From Pseudarthrobacter sp. NamE5 (GTDB lineage Bacteria; Actinomycetota; Actinomycetes; Actinomycetales; Micrococcaceae): DNA of 64,000 nucleotides. The notes beneath the pieces are model-generated. The model did no database searches, was not told the DNA's origin, and was given only the letters and a program-made list of their open reading frames with translations. Shown piece by piece: positions 48,386 to 57,414 of the stretch. Position 1 is the first letter of the stretch; every line of letters starts with the position of its first letter. The stretch lies in the NCBI RefSeq assembly GCF_005796225.1, contig NZ_VAHO01000002.1, positions 356,796 through 420,795 on the forward strand, read 5' to 3'. A program made the translations under genes and the position numbers.

Positions 48386-49721
48386 GGAAGGCACACCGGC
48401 CGGGGCAAGGGTCCGGGCGCAGCATGAGGTCAGGGCCAGGCACGAGTTCCGGGGCATGCGCACCGCTGAGCATCTCTTCACCGTCCCGCTGGACCACTCC
48501 GCGCCCTCCGGCGAGACCATCACCGTCTTCGCCCGGGAGTACGTTTCGGCGGCGCACAGCGAGGACAAGGCGGCGCAGCTTCCCTGGCTGCTGTTCCTTC
48601 AGGGCGGCCCGGGCGGGCGCGGCAACAGGTTTGGCTCGCTGGGCGGCTGGAGCAAAGCCGCTGCCAGGGACTTCCGCATCCTGATGCTTGACCAGCGGGG
48701 CACCGGCCTGTCGTCACCGATAGACCGCAACACCCTGCCGCTGCGGGGGCCGGCTGGCAGCCAGGCCGCCTACCTGGCGCACTTCCGCGCCGACTCGATC
48801 GTGGCCGACGCCGAGCTGATCCGGGACGCGCTCGGCTCCGGGCCCTGGACGGTGTACGGCCAAAGCTACGGCGGCTTCTGCGCGCTGTCCTACCTGTCGT
48901 TTGCCCCGGAGGGCCTGCGCGAGGTCCTGGTAACCGGTGGCCTCCCGCCCCTGTCCGGCCCCGCGGACGACGTCTACCGGGCCACGTTCCAGCGGGTGGC
49001 CGCCCGGAACGCTGAGTACTTCGGCTGGTATCCGGAGGACCGTGCCACGGTGGAACGCATCGCCCGGCACCTGCGCAGCACGCCGGAATTCCTGCCCGAC
49101 GGCGGCCCCCTCACTGTGGAGCGCTTCCAGATGTTGGGTGCCTACCTGGGCGGCAACACCAGGGTGGACAGCCTGCACTACCTGCTGGAGGATGCCTTCA
49201 CCGAAGCCGACGGCGGCGCGAGGCTTTCCGACGTGTTCCTGGACCAGGTGCAGAGCATCGTGTCGCGCCGTGCCAACCCGCTTTACGCCCTGATGCACGA
49301 ATCCATTTACGGGCAGGGACAGGCCACCGGCTGGTCCGCCTGGCGGGTGCTGGACGAGTACCCTGAATTCCGGCCGGATGCGGAACCGCTGCTGCTGACG
49401 GGCGAGATGGTCTATCCCTGGTACTTCGAGCAGGATCCGGCGCTTCGGCCCCTGAAAGAGGTGGCAGGGCTGCTGGCTGCCAAAGAGGACTGGCGGCCGC
49501 TCTACGACCCCCACAGGCTGGCCGCCAATACCGTTCCTGTGGCTGCCGCCGTCTACTCCGACGACATCTATGTGGACCGCAAGCTCTCCCTTGAGACAGC
49601 CTCCGCAGTCCGCGGACTCCAGGTTTGGGAGACCGCCGACTTCCACCATGACGGCATCGCGGATGACGGCGAAGGCATATTCGGCCGGCTGCTGGGTATG
49701 GTTCGGTCAGGCGGCCGCTGA
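48378..49721 (+). CDS. Alpha/beta hydrolase, prolyl aminopeptidase-like (S33 family)
   Basis: A 447-residue serine hydrolase. The oxyanion motif GGPGGRG is at about 76-82, DQRGTG (105-110) is the S33 signature, and the nucleophile is Ser163 in GQSYGG. The likely catalytic His lies in ADFHHDG near residue 425, with an acidic partner in YSDDIYVD. Prolyl iminopeptidases of this size remove N-terminal proline from peptides; the actual substrate is not shown. It starts at ATG 48378 inside the end of the GNAT gene. It converges on the MFS gene and overlaps its end by 15 bases. Confidence 0.88.
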   Translation: MAEEGTPAGARVRAQHEVRARHEFRGMRTAEHLFTVPLDHSAPSGETITVFAREYVSAAHSEDKAAQLPWLLFLQGGPGGRGNRFGSLGGWSKAAARDFRILMLDQRGTGLSSPIDRNTLPLRGPAGSQAAYLAHFRADSIVADAELIRDALGSGPWTVYGQSYGGFCALSYLSFAPEGLREVLVTGGLPPLSGPADDVYRATFQRVAARNAEYFGWYPEDRATVERIARHLRSTPEFLPDGGPLTVERFQMLGAYLGGNTRVDSLHYLLEDAFTEADGGARLSDVFLDQVQSIVSRRANPLYALMHESIYGQGQATGWSAWRVLDEYPEFRPDAEPLLLTGEMVYPWYFEQDPALRPLKEVAGLLAAKEDWRPLYDPHRLAANTVPVAAAVYSDDIYVDRKLSLETASAVRGLQVWETADFHHDGIADDGEGIFGRLLGMVRSGGR

Positions 49722-51147
49722 CTGGCGCCGCCGGGCCCTGACGGTGCGGAAGGCACCGGCGAGGACGGTTGCGCCCACCACGCCGCCCAGCAGGTTCAGC
49801 CCGAGGTAGCCGGCCCAGCTGAGGACCAGGCCTGAGACGGCCCCGCCCACCGCACCGGCGGCCCCCATCAGCATGTCAGAAACGCCCTGAACCACCACGC
49901 GGGACTCCTGCCCCACGCTTTCGGCCAGCAGGGTGGAACCGGACACCGTGACGGCCGACCAACCAAGGCCCAGCAGGACCAGCCCCACTGCGACCGCACC
50001 CGTGGACGACCCGCCGAACCCGGCCACTGCCACGGCTGTGATCAGGAGGGTGAAGCCGATCATGATTGTCTGGGCCCGGCCCGCTTTGTCGGTCAGCCAA
50101 CCCATGACCGGCGACAAGGCAAACATCCCGGCGATGTGCAGGGAGATGGTGAATCCGATGATCACCAGCACTTCACCGGACGCAGTGTGGCCGGTGTGGC
50201 CGGCACCCGGGCCCTCCACCAGTTCCTGCAGGTGGAGGGGCGTCATGGACATCACACCCACCATCACCGCATGCGCTCCGACGACGGCAGCCACCGCCAG
50301 AAGCGCTGTCCGGGAGCCGCGGATGGCGCGCAGCCCGCGGACCAGTGAGCCGCCGTCGCGCTTCGCTGGTCCAACTGCCTGCCCCGGGGTTCTGGGCCGG
50401 CCCGCTGGTGGCTGCCCCTTCGCTGCAGTGCCCCTGGACCGCCGCCAACACCTGTTCCTTGCCCTGCCCGCCTCCGCCCGCCTCCCGGGATGCGATCTCC
50501 CTGGCCAGCAGCAGTGGGTCCGGCCGCAGCCCGGCGAACACCAGGACGTTCGCCACGAGGAGCCCTGCCCCTGCGATCACGAAGGGCCCCGCAACGGGCG
50601 GAAGGCCGAGGGCTTCGCCGACGACCGTGCCCGGCTGGATGAGGTTGGGTCCGGCCACCGCCCCGACAGTCACGGCCCACACGACGGCGGACAGTGCCCT
50701 GCCGCGGTGTTCCGTGTCGGCAAGGTCGACGGCGGCGAAGCGGGCCTGGAGGCTGGCGGCGGTGCCCACGCCTATGCCGGCGGCCCCCAGCACCAGGAGG
50801 ATGAAAAGGCCGGAAACCACTGCGAGCACCATCAGCGTGGCACCCGCCAGGGCGGCGGAGAGTCCGGTGACCTGTCCGGCGCGGCGGCCGCGGCGGTCTG
50901 CCAGCGAGGCGAGGGGCAGCGCTGCCAGTGCCGCGCCCAGTGTCATGACAGTGGCGACGGCGCCGGCCCAGGCACTGGAAACCGAAAGCTCCACGGCAAG
51001 GATGGAGCCGATCGACACGGTGGCGCCGGTGCCGATTCCACCGAACACCTGGGCTGCGCTCAGCAGCACCACGGTGCGCCGCTGCACCCGGCGCACTCCT
51101 TGTTCCGAAGGCAGGGCGGGTTGTTCAGGCGTCAGGGCGGAAGCCAT
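49707..51147 (-). pseudogene. MFS transporter split by a frameshift
   Basis: Two frames together make one 12-helix major facilitator. The N-terminal half (ATG 51147 to about 50500) encodes six helices with the ASLADRRGRRAG loop motif and ends LRPDPLLLAREI, a typical start of the central linker. The C-terminal half (about 50350-49707, ending ARRRQSAAA) holds six helices and WLTDKAGRAQ. Going downstream, the second half is in the +1 frame, so one extra base (or two missing) lies in the linker at about 50340-50510. Read without correction, the first frame runs on with low-complexity sequence to 50173. It could be a pseudogene or a sequencing error. The substrate is unknown. Confidence 0.8.
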
Positions 51148-51221
51148 GCTCCGAGCATAGTCCCGCTCCCGCCGCACCTACAGAGCCACTTTTTGCCGGC
51201 TCGGAGAACCGACTTTAAACG

Positions 51222-51254
51222 GGAAAACCCGGCCGCAGGACGGCCGGGTTTTCC
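51222..51254. terminator. Bidirectional terminator between terC and the MFS gene
   Basis: Perfect 14-bp stem (arms 51222-51235 and 51241-51254), with the sequence GGAAAACCCGGCCG in the first arm. The A- and T-runs at the foot of the stem give short T-runs in both directions. It lies 23 bases past the terC stop and ends terC transcription. Confidence 0.75.
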
Positions 51255-51277
51255 AGGAAATTACAGGAAAGAGGCGC

Positions 51278-52306
51278 TTACTCGACGTCGCTGTGGCTCC
51301 GCCGCACATCTTCCTCGAGCCGCGGATCCAGGTGCGCTTCCTTGGCCTTGGAGCTCACCAGGCTGGCGACCACGGCGATAACGATGGTACCGACGATGAC
51401 GCCCAGGGACACGAACGTGGGGATTTCGGGAGCCCATTCGATGTGCTGCCCGCCGTTAATGAAGGGAAGCTCGTTGACGTGCATCGCGTGCAGGACCAGC
51501 TTGACGCCGATGAAAGCGAGGATGAAGGACAGAGCGTGCTTCAGGTAGATCAGGCGATTCATGAGGCCGCCCAGCAGGAAGTACAGCTGGCGCAGGCCCA
51601 TCAGGGCGAACAGGTTGGCCGTGAACACAATGAAGGGGCTCTGGGTGAGTCCGAAGATTGCGGGGATGGAGTCGACGGCGAACAGCAGGTCCGTGAGGCC
51701 GATGGTGATGAACACGATCAGCATGGGGGTGAAGACCTTCTTGCCGTTCACCGTGGTGCGCAGCTTGCCGCCGTCGAACTTCTCGGACATGGGGATCACC
51801 TTGCGGATCTTGGCGATCAGCGGGTTCTCACGGTCTTCCTCGTCTTCACCCTCGTCCTGGGCCTGCTTCCAGGCTGTCCACAGGAGGAACGCGCCAAAGA
51901 TGTAGAACACCCAGCTGAACTGCTCGATCACGATGGCCCCCAGCAGGATGAAGATGCCGCGCAGGATCAGCGCGATGATGATGCCCACCATCAGCACTTC
52001 CTGCTGGTACTTCCGGGGCACCGAGAAGCGGGCCATGATGATGATGAAGACGAACAGGTTGTCGATGCTGAGGCTGTATTCGGTGACCCAGCCGGCAACG
52101 AACTGGCCGCCGTATTCCGGGCCGGTGAAAGCGAACATGGCTCCGGCGAACACCAGCGCAAGGCTGACGTAGAACGCTACCCAGAGGCCGGCTTCCTTCA
52201 TGGAGGGTTCGTGGGGCCGGCGGACCACCAGGAGAAGGTCGATCAGGAGGATAAGGCCGAGGACGACAAAAGAGCCGACCTCGAACCACACGGGCAATTC
52301 GAGCAC
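51278..52306 (-). CDS. terC: TerC family membrane protein (predicted metal exporter)
   Basis: A 342-residue integral membrane protein with about nine helices. The two family motifs are present: EYSLSIDNLFVFIII (Asp82 in the core) and FAVDSIPAIFGL (Asp212), whose acidic residues lie inside the membrane. A charged loop (DEGEDEEDRE) separates the halves. TerC proteins including MeeF/MeeY and Alx are linked to manganese export, and the yybP-ykoY riboswitch ahead of this gene supports that. GTG 52306 follows a GAAAGG site by seven bases. Confidence 0.93.
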   Translation of the reverse strand: MLELPVWFEVGSFVVLGLILLIDLLLVVRRPHEPSMKEAGLWVAFYVSLALVFAGAMFAFTGPEYGGQFVAGWVTEYSLSIDNLFVFIIIMARFSVPRKYQQEVLMVGIIIALILRGIFILLGAIVIEQFSWVFYIFGAFLLWTAWKQAQDEGEDEEDRENPLIAKIRKVIPMSEKFDGGKLRTTVNGKKVFTPMLIVFITIGLTDLLFAVDSIPAIFGLTQSPFIVFTANLFALMGLRQLYFLLGGLMNRLIYLKHALSFILAFIGVKLVLHAMHVNELPFINGGQHIEWAPEIPTFVSLGVIVGTIVIAVVASLVSSKAKEAHLDPRLEEDVRRSHSDVE

Positions 52307-52336
52307 AGGGTAGCCTTTCGCAGGGTACAGAGATGC

Positions 52337-52456
52337 GGTGTAAGTCTCTCCGGCCTGCCTGCGCACTTGGTGCTGAAATGGCGGCCCGCTACGCCCGGCT
52401 GGGCATCCATGCCCTGCGTGTTGACGATCGTAGCGCTTGGGATACTCCCCTACGTG
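52337..52456 (-). ncRNA. yybP-ykoY manganese riboswitch ahead of terC
   Basis: The 5' side GTAGGGGAGTA (52453 to 52443) and the 3' side GGAGAGACTTAC (52351 to 52340) are the conserved L1 parts; GTAGG pairs with CTTAC as helix P1. Between them, CGCTACG (52435-52429) pairs with CGTAGCG (52393-52387), enclosing GTCAACAC and a small hairpin (52401-52414). A further stem pairs GGCCGCC with GGC-A-GGCC around GCACCAAGTGC. The order and the conserved loops match the yybP-ykoY class, which senses Mn2+. It lies about 30 bases before the terC start. Confidence 0.87.
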
Positions 52457-52508
52457 ACCTTAACTGTACCGCAGGCAGCCAGCCGGGCTGTCCGCAGCTG
52501 CGTTTGTG

Positions 52509-54605
52509 TCAGGCGTGACCGGCTGCCTGCATCTGCCGCAGCTCCTTTTTCAGCTCACTGACCTCGTCCCGAATCCGGGCTGCGACTTCGAACTGCAGTT
52601 CGGCTGCGGCACCGTGCATCTGCTCCGTCAGCTGTTCGATCAGCCCCACCAGGTCCTCGGCAGGCGCTGCGGCAAGGCCGTCCGCCCGCACCTGGGCGGC
52701 ACCCTTGGCCGCGGCCTTCCGCTTGCCCCCCTTCGCCAGCCGATTGTTGTTGAGCAGCTCCTGGGTGTCGGCGTCTTCCTTGGCCAATTGGTCCGTGATA
52801 TCTGCAATCTTCTTCCGCAAGGGCTGCGGATCCACGCCGTGTTCCGTGTTGTAGGCAACCTGGATGGCCCTGCGGCGGTTTGTTTCATCGATGGCCTGCG
52901 CCATGGAGTCCGTGATGCGGTCCGCGTACATGTGCACCTGCCCGGAGACGTTACGGGCTGCACGGCCGATGGTCTGGATCAGCGACGTGGAAGACCGCAG
53001 GAAACCTTCCTTGTCTGCGTCCAAAATGCTGACCAGCGACACTTCGGGCAGGTCCAAACCCTCACGGAGCAGGTTGATGCCGACCAGGACATCAAACTTA
53101 CCCATCCTGAGTTCACGCAGCAGTTCCACCCGCCTGAGGGTATCTACGTCCGAGTGCAGGTACTCCACCTTGATGCCGTGTCCGAGAAGGTAGTCCGTGA
53201 GGTCCTCCGCCATCCGCTTGGTGAGGGTAGTGACCAGGATCCTCTCGTTCTTTGCCGTGCGGATCTTGATCTCGCCCAGCAGGTCGTCGATCTGGCCCTT
53301 GGTGGGCTTCACCACCACCTCGGGATCAATAAGGCCGGTGGGCCGGATTATCTGCTGGACGAAGCCATCAGCCTTGCCCAGTTCATACTTGCCAGGGGTG
53401 GCGGACAGGTAGACAGTCTGGCCAATGCGTTGAAGGAATTCGTCCCATTTAAGCGGCCTGTTGTCCATGGCGGAGGGCAGGCGGAAGCCAAAATCCACCA
53501 GGTTCCGCTTGCGGGACATATCGCCTTCGTACATCGCGCCGATCTGGGGGATGGTCACGTGGGACTCGTCCACCACCAGCAGGAAATCATCCGGGAAGTA
53601 GTCGAGGAGGCAGTGTGGAGCTGTTCCGGGTGCGCGGCCGTCGATGTGCGAGGAGTAGTTCTCGATGCCGTTGCAGAAGCCCATCTGCTGCATCATCTCG
53701 AGGTCATAGTTGGTCCGCATCCGGAGCCGCTGAGCCTCAACCAGCTTGTTCTGACCCTCGAGTACCTTAAGCCGGTCGGCAAGCTCGTCCTCGATCCGCT
53801 TGATGGCCCGGGACATACGCTCGGGCCCGGCGACGTAGTGGGAGGCCGGGAAGACATACATCTCCTCTTCGTCGCGGATCACCTCTCCGGTCAGCGGGTG
53901 GAGGGTCTGGATGTTCTCAATCTCGTCACCGAAAAACTCGATGCGGATAGCCAGTTCCTCGTACATCGGGATGATCTCGACAGTGTCCCCGCGGACCCGG
54001 AAGGTACCCCGGTGGAAGTCCATGTCATTGCGCGCGTACTGCATGGACACAAATTTCCTGAGGAGGTCGTCACGGTTCATCTCCGCACTCTTGCGGAGCG
54101 TGACCATACCTGCGATGTATTCCTCCGGCGTGCCCAAGCCGTAGATACAGGACACGGTAGCGACGACGACGACGTCCCGACGGGTCAACAGCGCGTTGGT
54201 GGCAGAGTGGCGGAGCCTTTCAACTTCCTCGTTGATGGAGGAATCCTTTTCGATAAAGGTGTCCGTCTGCGCCACGTAGGCTTCCGGCTGGTAGTAGTCG
54301 TAGTAGGAGACAAAGTATTCCACCGCGTTGTTGGGCAGCAGTTCACGGAACTCATTGGCGAGCTGTGCCGCCAGGGTCTTGTTCTGGACCATCACCAGGG
54401 TGGGCCGCTGGACCTGTTCGATCAGCCAGGCCGTGGTGGCGCTTTTACCGGTACCGGTGGCGCCGAGCAGCACTACGTCCTTCTCGCCGTTCTTGATGCG
54501 CTCCGTGAGTTCCGCGATGGCTGCCGGCTGATCGCCCGCGGGCTTGAATTCGCTGATGACCTCGAAGGGCGCTACAACACGGTTGATCTCCTGCGCAAGG
54601 CTCAT
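52509..54605 (-). CDS. uvrB: Excinuclease ABC subunit B
   Basis: Helicase-like damage-verification subunit of excision repair. The 698 residues carry Walker A GATGTGKS (48-55), the beta-hairpin region [11 protein letters not shown], helicase motif II in [10 protein letters not shown] and the C-terminal UvrC-contact domain ([29 protein letters not shown]). ATG 54605 has no ribosome site but a TAGATT hexamer six bases upstream. It lies 78 bases downstream of coaE, same strand. Confidence 0.97.
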   Translation of the reverse strand: MSLAQEINRVVAPFEVISEFKPAGDQPAAIAELTERIKNGEKDVVLLGATGTGKSATTAWLIEQVQRPTLVMVQNKTLAAQLANEFRELLPNNAVEYFVSYYDYYQPEAYVAQTDTFIEKDSSINEEVERLRHSATNALLTRRDVVVVATVSCIYGLGTPEEYIAGMVTLRKSAEMNRDDLLRKFVSMQYARNDMDFHRGTFRVRGDTVEIIPMYEELAIRIEFFGDEIENIQTLHPLTGEVIRDEEEMYVFPASHYVAGPERMSRAIKRIEDELADRLKVLEGQNKLVEAQRLRMRTNYDLEMMQQMGFCNGIENYSSHIDGRAPGTAPHCLLDYFPDDFLLVVDESHVTIPQIGAMYEGDMSRKRNLVDFGFRLPSAMDNRPLKWDEFLQRIGQTVYLSATPGKYELGKADGFVQQIIRPTGLIDPEVVVKPTKGQIDDLLGEIKIRTAKNERILVTTLTKRMAEDLTDYLLGHGIKVEYLHSDVDTLRRVELLRELRMGKFDVLVGINLLREGLDLPEVSLVSILDADKEGFLRSSTSLIQTIGRAARNVSGQVHMYADRITDSMAQAIDETNRRRAIQVAYNTEHGVDPQPLRKKIADITDQLAKEDADTQELLNNNRLAKGGKRKAAAKGAAQVRADGLAAAPAEDLVGLIEQLTEQMHGAAAELQFEVAARIRDEVSELKKELRQMQAAGHA

Positions 54606-54611
54606 GGATCT

Positions 54612-54617
54612 AATCTA
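54612..54617 (-). promoter_or_regulatory. Predicted -10 element, leaderless start of uvrB
   Basis: TAGATT on the minus strand, six bases before ATG 54605. I see no LexA-like palindrome here, unlike at uvrA. Confidence 0.5.
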
Positions 54618-54683
54618 CAACCGGGCACCGACACTGCACGGTCCAGTCCGTTATGGGCGAACAGCAACCGTATTTTGCCGCTT

Positions 54684-55901
54684 TCAGGATTCGTACGACG
54701 GCGGAGCCCATTTGGTTTGCCGGGCCCAGGCGGACATCTGCGGCCAGGCAACGTCCGTGAACCAGGGTTCCTTGGCCTCCGCGTACTCAGTGGTGCCGGC
54801 CGACCCGGCGAAGCGCGCAGCGAGCTCTGCCTTGTGCGCCGCGTAGAGCCGGAGCGCGGAAGAGTTGTCCCGCAGCCAGTCCCGGAACATCAGGGCATAG
54901 CGCCAGCCGGGCGAGCCGGCAACGCGGACGTGGACGTTGACCGGACGGCCGGGGTCGGCGTTGGCGTGGAGTCTCTTCTGCCACTGGGTTGGATCAGGCG
55001 CGTTGGGCTTCGGAGTGTCCGATTCGATTCCCCGTACCGCCGGAAAGCCTGCGGCGGCCAGGAGCGGTGCCAGCGCGGCCGCGGCTTCGAGGTCCGGCAC
55101 CGCAACCTGCAGGTCAATGACGTCCTTGGCGGCCAGCCCGGGGACGGACGTGGAGCCGATGTGGTCCACCGCCAGGATGAGCCCGGGAGCCGCCGCCGCC
55201 AGCCTTGCCGAGATTCGCTCTGCCTGCCGCGCCCAGTCACGACGGTACGGCTCCAGCACAGGGCCGCTGTCGCGCGCCGCACGCGTCCCTGCCGCGAGAT
55301 TATGGGCGAAGGGCACCAACCGGTCCTCCCACAGCCGGTCCACCTGCTCCAGCAGGTGCTGGATGTTGCCGGAGTTGTCCAGGACGACGTCCGCCTCCGC
55401 GAGCCGGTCCTCCCGCGTGGCCTGGGCCGCTAGGCGGGAACGGGCAGCCTCGTCGGTCATCCCCCGGTGCTCCAGCATCCGCTGGAGCCTGGTGTCTTCC
55501 GGTGCGTCCACCACAAGCACCAGATGGAAACTGCTCCCCTGGCCGGTTTCGACCAGCAGGGGGATATCCTGGACCACCACGGCGTCGGTGGGTGCCGCTG
55601 CGGCGATGGCAGCGGCGCGGGCACGGACCAATGGATGGACGATCCCGTTCAGCACGGCGAGCCGGGCCGGATCACCGAATACCAGGGACCCGAGCTTGGG
55701 GCGGTCGAGCCGGCCGCCGGCGCCGAGGACGTCTTTGCCGAACTCCGCCACGATGCGGGTCAGCCCCTCCGTGCCCGGCTCAACCACTTCACGTGCAAGG
55801 GCATCAGCATCCACCAGCACTGCCCCGCGTTCCTGCAATCGCGACGCAACCACCGACTTCCCTGAGGCAATACCGCCCGTCAACCCGATTTTCAGCACCA
55901 T
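54684..55901 (-). CDS. coaE: Dephospho-CoA kinase fused to a GrpB-like domain
   Basis: Catalyses the last step of coenzyme A synthesis. Residues 1 to about 200 are the kinase, with P-loop GLTGGIASGKS (6-16), the conserved VDADALAREVV and the later RLAAQATREDRLAEADVVLDN. Residues about 215-395 form a GrpB/UPF0157 nucleotidyltransferase-like domain (DHIGSTSVPGLAAKDVIDLQV and YALMFRDWLRDN). The two-domain layout is usual in actinobacteria; the role of the C-terminal part is not settled. 405 residues from ATG 55901. Confidence 0.94.
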   Translation of the reverse strand: MVLKIGLTGGIASGKSVVASRLQERGAVLVDADALAREVVEPGTEGLTRIVAEFGKDVLGAGGRLDRPKLGSLVFGDPARLAVLNGIVHPLVRARAAAIAAAAPTDAVVVQDIPLLVETGQGSSFHLVLVVDAPEDTRLQRMLEHRGMTDEAARSRLAAQATREDRLAEADVVLDNSGNIQHLLEQVDRLWEDRLVPFAHNLAAGTRAARDSGPVLEPYRRDWARQAERISARLAAAAPGLILAVDHIGSTSVPGLAAKDVIDLQVAVPDLEAAAALAPLLAAAGFPAVRGIESDTPKPNAPDPTQWQKRLHANADPGRPVNVHVRVAGSPGWRYALMFRDWLRDNSSALRLYAAHKAELAARFAGSAGTTEYAEAKEPWFTDVAWPQMSAWARQTKWAPPSYES

Positions 55902-55988
55902 CCCACACTATGCCGGACTGCCTCCCTGGCCCCACCGAACGCGCTGGAATATCCCGGCGGGACTGGCCCTCCAACCCGTCTCCGACAC

Positions 55989-55994
55989 TAGACT
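55989..55994 (+). promoter_or_regulatory. Predicted -10 element, leaderless start of yigZ
   Basis: TAGACT six bases before GTG 56001; no ribosome site. It is the same hexamer and spacing as at uvrC. Confidence 0.5.
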
Positions 55995-56000
55995 TGGTGG

Positions 56001-56690
56001 GTGCCAGATCAAGAGAGCCGGACGGGGTCCTACACCACCCTTGCCGGCGGGCCTGATTTCCGCCACGAGCTCGAGATCAAGCGCTCAAGGTTCATCACGG
56101 TCCTCCGCCGGACGGACAACGAGGAGTCGGCGCGTGACCTGGTGGCAGGCCTCCGCCGCGAATTCCACGACGCACGGCACCACTGTTCAGCGTTCATACT
56201 CGGCCCGGACCGGGAGATCCAGCGCTCGAGCGACGACGGCGAACCATCGGGAACAGCGGGGGTCCCCATGCTCGAGGCGCTGGCCAAAAGGGAAACGACA
56301 CCCGGGGCGGCCGACCTCAGTGACGTGAGCGCCGTCGTCGTGCGTTACTTCGGCGGCGTGCTGCTCGGGGCAGGCGGCCTGGTGCGTGCGTACTCGGAGT
56401 CCGTGTCTTCGGCACTGTCGCTGGCACCGCTGGTCCGCCGCAGCCGCTTGCGGATCTGCTCCACCCACGTTCCGCACACCGCTGCCGGGAGGCTCGAAAA
56501 CGACCTCCGGACGGCAGGGTTCGTGATGGGTGAAACCAGCTACGCAGGACAGCATGCAGTGCTGCGTGTTGCGGTGCCCGACGATACGAAGGCTGTGGCA
56601 ACCGCATCAGAGCGCCTGTTGTCCCTGTCCGGGGGCACCGCGACGCTTGCCCGCGAAGGAACGGAGTGGGTTGATGTCCCGCTCCCCTGA
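56001..56690 (+). CDS. yigZ: YigZ/IMPACT family protein
   Basis: A 229-residue protein of the YigZ (UPF0029/IMPACT) family. The signature DDGEPSGTAGVPMLEAL lies at about 78-94, followed by VVVRYFGGVLLGAGGLVRAYS (about 112-132), which forms the family's conserved RNA- or nucleotide-binding-like face. The eukaryotic relatives affect translation control; the bacterial function is unclear. The GTG start has a TAGACT hexamer six bases upstream. It overlaps the following GNAT gene by 17 bases. Confidence 0.92.
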   Translation: MPDQESRTGSYTTLAGGPDFRHELEIKRSRFITVLRRTDNEESARDLVAGLRREFHDARHHCSAFILGPDREIQRSSDDGEPSGTAGVPMLEALAKRETTPGAADLSDVSAVVVRYFGGVLLGAGGLVRAYSESVSSALSLAPLVRRSRLRICSTHVPHTAAGRLENDLRTAGFVMGETSYAGQHAVLRVAVPDDTKAVATASERLLSLSGGTATLAREGTEWVDVPLP

Positions 56691-57177
56691 CGTGGCCCTG
56701 GTGGATGTCGACGAGTCTGTCCTGGCACAACTCCTGGAACTGGCCAGGCGGGATGCCTCCCCTGACGAGGTTGCTCCTCCTCTGGGCGGCCCCGGCTGGA
56801 ACCCGGAACGGACTGAGTGGTTCTGCAGCCACCACCGCGCCGCCGCCCATGGGCTCAATGGCCTCGCCGGAGAAAAGACCTGGGGGATCCTTGTCGACGG
56901 CAGCCTGGCCGGTTCCATCCGGCTGCGCCGCGTTGCCTCCGACAAGGGCCAGTGCACGGCGGAGACCGGCATCTGGCTTGGCAGGAGCTTCAGGTTCCGG
57001 GGCATCGGCAGTGCTGCCCTGGGCCTCGTGCTGGAAGAGGCACGCAAGGCCGGCATCGACCAGGTCACAGCCCGGACCCTGACAGGCAACCTCGGCGCCC
57101 AACGTGTCCTTGCCGGGGCTGGAGCAGTCCTCACGCCCGACGACAACGGGACCGTTCACGCCGTCGTCGCGCTTTAA
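56674..57177 (+). CDS. GNAT family N-acetyltransferase
   Basis: A 167-residue acetyltransferase. The acetyl-CoA motif is GIWLGRSFRFRGIGSAALGLVLEEARKAG at about 103-131, and the end RTLTGNLGAQRVLAGAGAVLTPDDNG matches the last part of the RimJ/RimL-like fold. The substrate is unknown. ATG 56674 lies within the end of yigZ and no clear ribosome site precedes it, so coupling is likely. The frame extends further upstream but there it only shadows yigZ. Confidence 0.82.
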   Translation: MSRSPDVALVDVDESVLAQLLELARRDASPDEVAPPLGGPGWNPERTEWFCSHHRAAAHGLNGLAGEKTWGILVDGSLAGSIRLRRVASDKGQCTAETGIWLGRSFRFRGIGSAALGLVLEEARKAGIDQVTARTLTGNLGAQRVLAGAGAVLTPDDNGTVHAVVAL

Positions 57178-57344
57178 GGGGGCCCGCCCTTGGGGGGCCT
57201 GCCCTTTGTGGGGGCTAACGGCCCAATGGTGTAACTTTCGCCCCTCCGCCTGCCTGCAGACCGCTCGACCCAGGCGGCACCCCGCCCGCGGGCGGCAAAG
57301 TAACGCCTTCAGGTCCTCAAGCCGGACGGGCACGGCCGGGGTTA

Positions 57345-57386
57345 AGCACAACAGGCTCCCTGCAGAAGCAGGGAGCCTGTTGTGCT
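57345..57386 (-). terminator. Long hairpin after rpsA
   Basis: Perfect 19-bp stem (arms 57345-57363 and 57368-57386) with an AGAA loop, 28 bases past the rpsA stop. There is no T-run on either side. It stands between the convergent GNAT and rpsA genes and may stop both. Confidence 0.75.
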
Positions 57387-57414
57387 GGCGCCGGAGGCCC
57401 GGCACCGGCGGCAA

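Noticed and set aside
54640..54680. Possible LexA site upstream of uvrB (TGTTCG half)
   Set aside because: Only one half-site matches; the other half has no symmetry, unlike the uvrA site.
52506..55433. A 975-codon plus-strand frame opposite uvrB and coaE
   Set aside because: It is antisense to two intact genes and to the inter-gene region; no domain is recognisable.
57178..57217. G+C-rich near-tandem repeat GGGGGCC-GCCCTT after the GNAT gene
   Set aside because: Only two imperfect units of about 15 bases; too little to call a repeat element or regulatory array.
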